Of a DNA stretch of 64,000 bases, positions 19,040-26,241 are shown piece after piece. The notes under the pieces were generated by a model, which saw only the letters and a program-made list of their open reading frames with translations, was not told the DNA's origin and did not search any database. The position numbers and the translations under genes were made by a program. The first letter of the stretch is position 1, and each line of letters begins with the position of its first letter. Where the stretch lies: positions 1,093,198 to 1,157,197 of the forward strand of contig NZ_FODC01000001.1 in assembly GCF_900110275.1 (NCBI RefSeq), written 5' to 3'. This stretch comes from Duganella sp. CF517. Lineage in GTDB: Bacteria; Pseudomonadota; Gammaproteobacteria; Burkholderiales; Burkholderiaceae_D.

Positions 19040-20055
19040 TGTGGGCTCCCGAGGATGCAGCGGGCGCTCTGGCCCGCGCCGAAATCGGCCAGCTCCGGCA
19101 CCGCCGCGCGGCAGGCCGCCTGCGCCAGCGCGCAACGCGGTTCGAAGGCGCAACCCGGCGGCGGCGCCAGCGGACTGGCGACCTGGCCGGGAATGGCGGC
19201 CAGGCGCGGCCGCCCGCCTGCCAGGCGCGCCGCGTCCCCGTGGTGCCGGCCCGGCAGGCAGGCCAGCAGGCCCCGCGTGTAGGGGTGGCGCGGCTGGGCG
19301 AACAGCCGCATCACGTCGCCCTGCTCGACCACGCGGCCGCTGTACATCACCGCCACGCGGTCGGCGATCTCCGCCACCACGCCCAGGTTGTGGGTAATGA
19401 ACAGGATGCCGGTGCCGGTGTCGCGCTGGAGCCGCTGCAGCAGCGCCAGGATCTGCGCCTGCACGGTGACGTCGAGCGCGGTGGTCGGTTCGTCGGCGAT
19501 CAGCAGCGACGGCTGGCATGCCAGCGCCAGCGCGATCATCACCCGCTGGCGCATGCCGCCCGAGAGCTGGTGCGGATACTCGCCGAGGCGGCGCGCCGCC
19601 GCCGGGATCTCGACCATCTCCAGCATGCGCCGCGCATGGGCCAGCGCGGCGGCGCGGCCGCCACCGAGATGGATGCGGATGGCCTCGGCCAGCTGGTCGC
19701 CGATGGTCAGCACCGGATTGAGGCAGCTCATCGGATCCTGGAACACCATCGCCATCTCGTTGCCGCGCAGCCGGCGCAGCTCGCGCTGGGTCATGCGCGT
19801 CAATTCGCACACGCTGCCGTCGCGGCGCCGGAAGCGGATGCTGCCGCCGACGATGCGGCCGGCGTCCGGCGGGATCAGGCCCATGATCGACAGGCTGCTG
19901 ACCGACTTGCCGGAGCCGGATTCGCCGACCACGGCCAGCGTTTCGCCGGCGGCCAGCGAGAACGACACGCCGTCGACCGACTTGACGGTGCCGCGCGGGG
20001 TGAAGAAGTGGGTCCGCAGGTGCTCGACTTCAAGCAGCGGGGTTGCATGATTCAT
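19036..20055 (-). CDS. ABC transporter ATP-binding protein, DppD-like
   Basis: 339-residue ATPase with Walker A GESGSGKSV at 44-52, signature LSGGMRQR and Walker B LLIADEPTTALD. The C-terminal region has the Cys-rich GCAFEPRCALA motif of the DppD/OppD group. It follows the permease gene by 12 nt and is coupled to the next ATPase by a 4-nt overlap. Inner-membrane associated, energising substrate uptake. Confidence 0.9.
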   Translation of the reverse strand: MNHATPLLEVEHLRTHFFTPRGTVKSVDGVSFSLAAGETLAVVGESGSGKSVSSLSIMGLIPPDAGRIVGGSIRFRRRDGSVCELTRMTQRELRRLRGNEMAMVFQDPMSCLNPVLTIGDQLAEAIRIHLGGGRAAALAHARRMLEMVEIPAAARRLGEYPHQLSGGMRQRVMIALALACQPSLLIADEPTTALDVTVQAQILALLQRLQRDTGTGILFITHNLGVVAEIADRVAVMYSGRVVEQGDVMRLFAQPRHPYTRGLLACLPGRHHGDAARLAGGRPRLAAIPGQVASPLAPPPGCAFEPRCALAQAACRAAVPELADFGAGQSARCILGSPQ

Positions 20056-20067
20056 TGGAGTCCTCGT

Positions 20068-20901
20068 TCAAAGATTCTGGCGCAAGCGCGGGTCGAGCAT
20101 GTCGCGCAGGCCGTCGCCGACCATTTGCAGCGACAGCGCCGCCAGCACGATGGCCAGGCCGGGGAACAGCACCAGCCACATGGCCTGATCCGAATAGTTC
20201 TGGCCCGAGGCGATCATCGTGCCCCAGGTCGGCAGCTCGGGAGGTACGCCCAAGCCGAGGAAGGACAGCCCCGCCTCGGCCAGGATGGCGTAGGCGAAGA
20301 TGAAACTGGCCTGCACCAGGATCGGCGAGACCGTGTTGCCCAGGATGTGGACGAACAGGATGCGCCAGGTCGGCACGCCCAGCGCGCGCGCCGCCTCCAC
20401 GTACAGCAGCTCGCGCACCACCAAGGTCGAGGCGCGCACGATGCGCGCCATGCGCGGCGTGTAGACGATGGCCAGCGCCAGCACCACATTCATCAGCGAG
20501 GCGCCGAGGATGGCCAGCAGCGCGATCGCCAGCAGGATGTCGGGCAGCGCCATCAGCGCGTCGACCAGCCGCATGATCGGCGTGTCGAGCCGCGCGAAGA
20601 AGCCGGCGCACAGTCCCATCAACACGCCGCAGACGGCGGCGATGGCCACCACCAGCGCGCCCACGGCCAGCGAATAGCGTCCGCCGAACAGCACGCGGGT
20701 GAGCACGTCGCGGCCGAATTCGTCGGTGCCGAACCAATGCGCGGCCGACGGCGCCAGCAGCCGCGCGCCGATGTCGAGCGTGTCCGGCGCGTACGGCGAC
20801 AGCAGCGGCACCGCCGCCGCCAGCACGGTCAACACGCACAAGGTGACGGCGCCGAAGCGCACCAGCGGGCGCCGCAACAGGGTGGAGATAAATGCTTGCA
20901 T
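20068..20901 (-). CDS. ABC transporter permease, DppC-like
   Basis: 277-residue inner-membrane permease with about six helices. It has the N-terminal DppC/OppC helix, then PDTLDIGARLLAPS..HWFGTDEFGRDV typical of the OppC leader segment, and an EAA-like loop (EAARALGVPTWRILFVHILGN). Met at 20901 has GGAAAG 4 nt before it. It follows the DppB-like gene by 11 nt. Confidence 0.9.
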   Translation of the reverse strand: MQAFISTLLRRPLVRFGAVTLCVLTVLAAAVPLLSPYAPDTLDIGARLLAPSAAHWFGTDEFGRDVLTRVLFGGRYSLAVGALVVAIAAVCGVLMGLCAGFFARLDTPIMRLVDALMALPDILLAIALLAILGASLMNVVLALAIVYTPRMARIVRASTLVVRELLYVEAARALGVPTWRILFVHILGNTVSPILVQASFIFAYAILAEAGLSFLGLGVPPELPTWGTMIASGQNYSDQAMWLVLFPGLAIVLAALSLQMVGDGLRDMLDPRLRQNL

Positions 20902-20912
20902 CGGGCTTTCCT

Positions 20913-21863
20913 TCAATAACGCACACGCGGGTCGATCACCGTGTACAACAGGTCGATCGCCAGGTTGATCAAGACGTAGATGGCGGCGATGGCCAGCAGC
21001 GCGCCCTGGATCACCGGATAGTCGCGCCGCAGCACCGCCGACACCACCAGGTTGCCCACGCCGGGCAGTCCGAACACCGTCTCGGTGATGACGGCGCCGC
21101 CGATCATCAACGCCGCCGTCAGGCCGACCACGGTGACCACCGGGATCAGCGCGTTGCGCAGCGCATGGCGCAGAATCACCACGCTCTCGCGCACCCCCTT
21201 GGCGCGCGCGGTGCGCACGTAGTCGTCCGACAGCACGTCGAGCATCGAGGCGCGCGTGAAACGGATGATCAGCGCCGAGTTGAGCGTGCCGAGCACCAGC
21301 GCCGGCAGCAGCAGGTGGCGCAGCCGCTCGGCCAGGTCGGCGTCCGGATCGCCGTAACCGGCCACCGGCAGCCAACCCAGTTTGACGGCCAGCAGCTGGA
21401 TCAGGATCAGGCCGAGCCAGAAGCTGGGAATGCTCGCGCCCAGCATCGCCAGCCCGGTCGCGGCCTGGTCGACCAGGCGGCCGCGCCACACGGCCGAGAC
21501 GATGCCGCACGGGATGCCGATCAGACAGGCCAGCGCGACGCCGAACAGGGTCAGGAAAAAGGTCGGTTCGACGCGCTCGGCGAGCGCCTCGGTGACCGGG
21601 ATCTGCAGGAAGATCGATTGCCCGAGGTTGCCGCGCGCGAGCTCGCCGAGCCACAGGCCGAACTGCACCGGCAGCGGCCGGTCGAGGCCGTACTCGGCGC
21701 GCAGCCGGGCGATATCGGCCTGCGTGGCCTGGTCGCCCAACATCACGGCGGCCGGGTCGCCGGGGGTCAGCCGGGTGATGACAAAGACCAGGGTGGCGAC
21801 GATGAACAGCACCACCAGCATGCCGGCGAAGCGGCCCAACAAGTAACGTGTCATGGGGGTCAT
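20913..21863 (-). CDS. ABC transporter permease, DppB-like
   Basis: 316-residue inner-membrane permease with six predicted helices. The first helix begins at about residue 9, TPGDPA is the OppB-type motif and an EAA-like loop is present (ARAKGVRESVVILRHALRNA). The start at 21863 overlaps the stop of the binding-protein gene by 4 nt (ATGA). A second in-frame Met lies at 21854. It forms the translocation pore with the DppC-like protein. Confidence 0.9.
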   Translation of the reverse strand: MTPMTRYLLGRFAGMLVVLFIVATLVFVITRLTPGDPAAVMLGDQATQADIARLRAEYGLDRPLPVQFGLWLGELARGNLGQSIFLQIPVTEALAERVEPTFFLTLFGVALACLIGIPCGIVSAVWRGRLVDQAATGLAMLGASIPSFWLGLILIQLLAVKLGWLPVAGYGDPDADLAERLRHLLLPALVLGTLNSALIIRFTRASMLDVLSDDYVRTARAKGVRESVVILRHALRNALIPVVTVVGLTAALMIGGAVITETVFGLPGVGNLVVSAVLRRDYPVIQGALLAIAAIYVLINLAIDLLYTVIDPRVRY

Positions 21864-23440
21864 GGTGTGATGGCATCCTGGTGCCGGGTGTGGGGTTGCA
21901 GGCCCGGCGCGCCGAGCCGGGTGTTCCAGAAGAAGGGCCACGGCGCCGGCGTGTAGCCGTCCAGGCCGGCGCTGGCGACGGTCAGGCTGTTGAAGGTGCC
22001 CAGTTTGATGTACGGCAGTTCGGTGTACAGCAGCGACTGCACCCCACCCCACAGCGCGGCCCGGGCCGCCGGGTCGGACTCGCGCACGAAGCGGCCGATG
22101 ATGGCGTCCTTGGCCGCGCCGTGCCAGCCGCCCGGCGCGCCGTCGCCCAGCTGTGGCGGGCTGAGCATCGGCTCCGGCAGGAAGGCCGAATGCGTCAGGT
22201 ACATGTCCCACAGCGCCATGTCGTTGCGGCGCGCGATCAGGCTGGCCCACTCCACCACCTGCAGGTCGACCCGGAAGCCGGCGCGGCGCAGCTGGTCGGC
22301 CATCACCAGCGCCATCCGGTAGTGGAACTCGTACTGCTTGCTGGTCATGAACGTCAGCGTTTGCCCCCGGTAGCCGGCGCGCGCGGCCAGCTGGCGCGCC
22401 TTGGCCGGATCGGCCTGGCTGTAGGCGCCGCTGCCGTCGGTCGCATAGAACGGCGAGCCCCGGGGAAAATGGTTGCCCTCGGCGGTGTAGAAGCGGGCGT
22501 CGCCGAAGCCGGCGGCCAGCACCTGGCGCAGGTCGAGCGCGGCGTTGACGGCCTGGCGCATGGCGACGCCGGCCAGCGGTCCGCGGCCGGTGTTGAGCAC
22601 CAGGTACGGAAAGCCGAACGGCGCGGTGATCAGCGGGCGCAGCGCCGGCTCGCGCGCCAGGCGCGGATAGGCCTCGACCGGCAGCAGATCGGCGAAATGG
22701 TACTGGCCCGACAAGGCGCCCAGCACCCGCGTGTTGGCGTTGGGCACAGGGATGAACCGCAGCTCGGCCAGCAGCGCCTGGCGCCGGCCGGCGTAGCCAC
22801 TGGGCGGCTCGGCGCGCGCCTGGTAGCCGTCGTAACGCTTGAGCACCACGTAACGGTCCGACTTGCGCTGCGCAAAGCGGTACGGCCCGGTGCCGACGAA
22901 CTGCCTGAGCGGCACGCCGATCACTTCCTTGGGCATGATGGCGGCGAAGCCGGTCGGCAAGGCCAGCTGCGCCAGCAGCGGCGCGTAGGGCTGGCGCAAC
23001 AGCAATTCAACCTGGTGGGGGCCGGCGGCGCGCACGGCCAGCACCGCGGCGGCGGTGGTCTTGCCGCGCGGCGTCATGTCCAGCCACCGGCGCAGCGAGG
23101 CGACCACGTCGTCGGCGTCCATCGCCTTGCCATTGTGAAATCGCACGTCCCGCCGCAACGTGATGGCGACCCGCTTGCCGTCGGCCGAGATCTCCGGCAG
23201 CGACGCGGCCAGCATCGGCGCGATGCGCCAGTCGGCGTCGAAGGTGTACAGGGGTTCGTACACGTGCTGCATGATGACGCCGACCAGATCGGCGGTCGAG
23301 GCCATCGGGTCGAGCGTCTGCGGCTCGCCGACCATCGCCAGGTTGACGGCGCCGCCGGCCGGCGCGGCGCGCACGGCCGCCATCAGCGACCACAGTAACA
23401 ACGGGGCCAGCCACCGCCACCCGGATGCATTCAATCTCAT
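21860..23440 (-). CDS. ABC transporter solute-binding protein, family 5
   Basis: 526-residue periplasmic binding protein with a signal peptide (about 1-26, ending AVRAAP) and the family-5 fold (AMVGEPQTLDPMAS near 35-50; FHNGKAMDADDVVASL; GTGPYRF). The family binds peptides, nickel, and in Vibrio chito-oligosaccharides, so the substrate is open; context points to an N-acetylated amino sugar acid or oligosaccharide. It is the first gene of the operon 23440-14198. Its first four codons lie inside the 14-bp tandem repeat at 23429-23512. Confidence 0.9.
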   Translation of the reverse strand: MRLNASGWRWLAPLLLWSLMAAVRAAPAGGAVNLAMVGEPQTLDPMASTADLVGVIMQHVYEPLYTFDADWRIAPMLAASLPEISADGKRVAITLRRDVRFHNGKAMDADDVVASLRRWLDMTPRGKTTAAAVLAVRAAGPHQVELLLRQPYAPLLAQLALPTGFAAIMPKEVIGVPLRQFVGTGPYRFAQRKSDRYVVLKRYDGYQARAEPPSGYAGRRQALLAELRFIPVPNANTRVLGALSGQYHFADLLPVEAYPRLAREPALRPLITAPFGFPYLVLNTGRGPLAGVAMRQAVNAALDLRQVLAAGFGDARFYTAEGNHFPRGSPFYATDGSGAYSQADPAKARQLAARAGYRGQTLTFMTSKQYEFHYRMALVMADQLRRAGFRVDLQVVEWASLIARRNDMALWDMYLTHSAFLPEPMLSPPQLGDGAPGGWHGAAKDAIIGRFVRESDPAARAALWGGVQSLLYTELPYIKLGTFNSLTVASAGLDGYTPAPWPFFWNTRLGAPGLQPHTRHQDAITP

Positions 23441-23512
23441 TTATTCAATCCCATGTATATATACCCACGCATTCAATTTCAAGGATTCAAACCCCGATAT
23501 TCAAACCGCATA
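23429..23512. repeat. 14-bp tandem repeat (six units) at the binding-protein gene start
   Basis: The plus strand carries ATTCAA at 23429, 23443, 23471, 23485 and 23499, exactly in phase with a 14-nt period; the unit expected at 23457 is degenerate (ATATAT). Units agree further in several positions (consensus about ATTCAATCCCATGT). The array covers the start codon (23438-23440) and first codons of the binding-protein gene and extends into the divergent gap with ridA. Confidence 0.75.
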
Positions 23513-23525
23513 AAAAAACAATATC

Positions 23526-23580
23526 TATAATACAGGCGGAACAAGACCCGGATTTAATATCGAAATAAAATTCCGATATT
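23526..23580. promoter_or_regulatory. Candidate promoter/operator in the divergent gap to ridA
   Basis: A plus-strand TATAAT lies at 23526-23531 (no good -35 seen). Downstream is an AT-rich dyad, AATATCG at 23556-23562 and CGATATT at 23574-23580. It lies between the divergent binding-protein and ridA genes and could be a site for the IclR regulator. This is inferred from position and symmetry only. Confidence 0.35.
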
Positions 23581-23649
23581 TAATTCCACCGCCTTTTATT
23601 ATGAAATATAATAAATTTCCATTCACCGTTTTTAAATAAGGAGCTTTCG

Positions 23650-24042
23650 ATGGCATTTGCAGAATATTTGGGTAACGAACGCAATGGCGCAGGCGGACAG
23701 GCGCTGCCGTTTTCGCCGGCGGTGCGCGCCGGCGACTTTGTGTATATCTCCGGCCAGGTGGCGATGGGCGACAACGGCGAGATCGTCCCGGGCGGCATCG
23801 AGGCGCAAACCCGCCGCACCATGGACAACGTCAAGCAGGCGCTGAGCCTGGGCGGGTGCGGGCTCGACGACGTTATCAAGTGCACCGTCTGGCTGGATGA
23901 TCCGCGCGACTTCTGGTCGTTCAACCGCATCTATGCCGAATATTTCCCGAACAACAAACCAGCCCGATCGACCACCCAGGCCAAACTGATGGTCGACGCC
24001 AAGATCGAAATCGAAGCGATCGCCTACCGCCCGCAGGGCTGA
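23650..24042 (+). CDS. RidA family enamine/imine deaminase
   Basis: 130 residues of the RidA/YjgF family, a small trimeric enzyme that hydrolyses reactive 2-aminoacrylate-like enamines and imines released by PLP enzymes. Family stretches FVYISGQVAMGDNGEIV and TVWLDDPRDFWSFNRIYAEYF are present. It starts after a strong AAGGAGC site and is divergent from the ABC operon. It fits the neighbouring PLP deaminases (16680-17966 and 12999-14201), whose products pass through enamines. Confidence 0.92.
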   Translation: MAFAEYLGNERNGAGGQALPFSPAVRAGDFVYISGQVAMGDNGEIVPGGIEAQTRRTMDNVKQALSLGGCGLDDVIKCTVWLDDPRDFWSFNRIYAEYFPNNKPARSTTQAKLMVDAKIEIEAIAYRPQG

Positions 24043-24105
24043 TCCGACGGCGGCCCGCCGCCACGGCGCGCGGGCCTGACCCAGCGGGGCGCGCACGGCC
24101 GGCAA

Positions 24106-26187
24106 CTAGCGCCCCGCCGCCGGCGCGCGACTGGCCAGCAATTGCGCCACCGCGTCCACCACCTGCAATTCGGTGCCGGCGGCAGGCAGCCTGGCGGCGG
24201 CGATGGCGGCATCGGCGCGCTCGCGCGCGGCGCCGTCGAGCGCGTCCGCGGAGCCGGTGTCGAGCAGCGCCAGCGCGGTCTCGGCCAGCGCCTTCAACCG
24301 TTGCGACAACACCGCCACCGGCGCCAGCTGTGGCGAGGCCCCGACCAGCGCCGGCATGCGGGCGTCGTTGGCGATCCACAGCGCCAGCATGGCGCGCAAA
24401 CGGTCGCGCTCGGCGCCGGCCCCGCCGGCCAGGTAGCGCCGCATCGACTCGTTGAAGCGGCGCGCGTCGCGCGGGTCGCGGTTGGCGGCGTCGGCAAAGC
24501 CGGACAGCGGCGACGTGACAAAGTGCACGTCATGGTTCTGGTTGCGCCCGCGCCCCTTGAGCGGCGCCGCCACGTCCAGCAGCACGTGCAGCGGCGCGGG
24601 ATCGCCGGCGGCGCCGGCCATGCTGCGCGCGATCACATCCCTGCTGCTCAGATGGGTCAGTCCGAGTTCCTCGAGGCGCGCGCTGGTCGGCTCGAGACGG
24701 CGGTACATGTCGTCGAGGTCGCGCACGTGGGCGGGCGACCACAGGCGCTCGGCGATGGCGGCCGTCACCGGCCAGATGCGCGAATCGACGTTTTGCGCGT
24801 TGACCATCTCGCTCCACATGGTCGCTTCGCCGCCCAGGATGCGGCGCAGCTGTTCGGGCGGCAAGTCTTTGCCCTCCGGCAGGACCGGGTCGGCCAGATA
24901 ATGTTCCGCCACCGGGTGCATCAGATCGATATAAAACCCTTTGCTCATCAGCGCGGAATATCCCATGCCGGTGGTTTTGAATAACGACGCCTTATCGAGC
25001 CAGATCTGCACCAGCGCCGACGATGGCAATCCCGGGTTCAGGATTTCCTCCCAGCCGATGATTTTCCGCCGTTGCCGGTCGGTACTCTTCAACAGGCGGC
25101 GGTTGAAATACGCCTGCAACGCGTGGTTATCGGCGATGCCGTTCTTTTTCATGAATGCCTGGATCGCCGGATTCTCGCGCCAATCCTTGCCATCGCGGTT
25201 TTCGTCGCCGCCGATGTGCACGTATTCGTCGGGGAACAGCGGCAGGACTTCGGCGAAGAAGCGGTCGAGGAAGCGGTAGGTGCTGTCGCGGGTGGGGTCC
25301 AGCACCGGGTCGGCGACGCCGAACGCGGTCCACGGCACATAGCGTTCGCCGGGCCGGCTGCCCAGTTCCGGATAGCCGGCCAGCCAGGAGGTGGCGTGGG
25401 TCGGCACGTCGAACTCGGGCACCACGCGGATGCCGCGCTCGGCCGCGTACGCGACGATCTTGCCGATGTCGGCGTGGGTGAAATATTCGCCGTTGGAGAA
25501 CTGGTGCAATTTCGGGAAGGTCTTGCTCTCGATGCGGAAGCCCTGGTTGTCGGTCAGGTGCAGGTGCAGCACGTTCATCTTCACCGCCGCCATGGCGTCG
25601 ATGTTGCGGGTGATGACCTCGACCGGCATGAAGTGGCGCGCCACGTCGAGCATCAGGCCGCGCCAGACGAAGCGCGGCGTGTCGCGGATGTCGATGTACG
25701 GAAAGTAATAGCCGTCGGCGTCGCTGGACGTCAGTTGCAGCAGCGTTTCGAGGCCGTGCAGCGCGCCGAGATCGGTCGCCGCGCGCAGCACGATGCCCGC
25801 GTCGTCGACGCGCAAGGTGTACGACTCGTCCTCGCCGCTGGTGAGCGCGCCGACGCGGCCGACCTCGATGCGCAGCGTCGCGCCCGGCCTGGGTCCGGTC
25901 GCCGGCATGCCCTCGGTGAAGAACAGCTGGGTGCGTCCGTCGAGCCGGCGCAGCAGGCGGGTGGCGCCCGCGTACAGGCGCGGCGCGGCGGGCGCGGCGA
26001 AGCCGATGCTGAACCCGCGGTCGAGCCGCAGCGCGCCGGGCGCGCTCTGCCATTGCGCCGGCACCGGCATCAGGTTCAGGCCGGGCGCCGCCGGCGCGCT
26101 CGCCGGCACCTGCGCCGGCGCCGGCGCCACCGGCGCCAGCCAGCCGCAGGCGGCGGCCAAGGCCAGTGTCGATAAGTGATAACGCAT
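24106..26187 (-). CDS. Beta-N-acetylhexosaminidase, GH20
   Basis: 693-residue secreted glycosidase: a signal peptide (about 1-25), a GH20 N-terminal domain (about 30-165) and the TIM barrel from about 170. The catalytic Asp-Glu pair is in HIGGDEN at 324-330 (D328, E329). It removes terminal GlcNAc or GalNAc by substrate-assisted catalysis, here most likely from chito-oligosaccharides in the periplasm or outside. The C-terminal region (about 520-693) is helical. It follows the TonB-dependent receptor by 54 nt on the same strand, so the two form an uptake/degradation pair. Confidence 0.94.
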   Translation of the reverse strand: MRYHLSTLALAAACGWLAPVAPAPAQVPASAPAAPGLNLMPVPAQWQSAPGALRLDRGFSIGFAAPAAPRLYAGATRLLRRLDGRTQLFFTEGMPATGPRPGATLRIEVGRVGALTSGEDESYTLRVDDAGIVLRAATDLGALHGLETLLQLTSSDADGYYFPYIDIRDTPRFVWRGLMLDVARHFMPVEVITRNIDAMAAVKMNVLHLHLTDNQGFRIESKTFPKLHQFSNGEYFTHADIGKIVAYAAERGIRVVPEFDVPTHATSWLAGYPELGSRPGERYVPWTAFGVADPVLDPTRDSTYRFLDRFFAEVLPLFPDEYVHIGGDENRDGKDWRENPAIQAFMKKNGIADNHALQAYFNRRLLKSTDRQRRKIIGWEEILNPGLPSSALVQIWLDKASLFKTTGMGYSALMSKGFYIDLMHPVAEHYLADPVLPEGKDLPPEQLRRILGGEATMWSEMVNAQNVDSRIWPVTAAIAERLWSPAHVRDLDDMYRRLEPTSARLEELGLTHLSSRDVIARSMAGAAGDPAPLHVLLDVAAPLKGRGRNQNHDVHFVTSPLSGFADAANRDPRDARRFNESMRRYLAGGAGAERDRLRAMLALWIANDARMPALVGASPQLAPVAVLSQRLKALAETALALLDTGSADALDGAARERADAAIAAARLPAAGTELQVVDAVAQLLASRAPAAGR

Positions 26188-26241
26188 GCTTCCCCCTTAA
26201 TATGATGGCGGCCCGGCTACCGGGCCGCCGGCACGCCGCCG

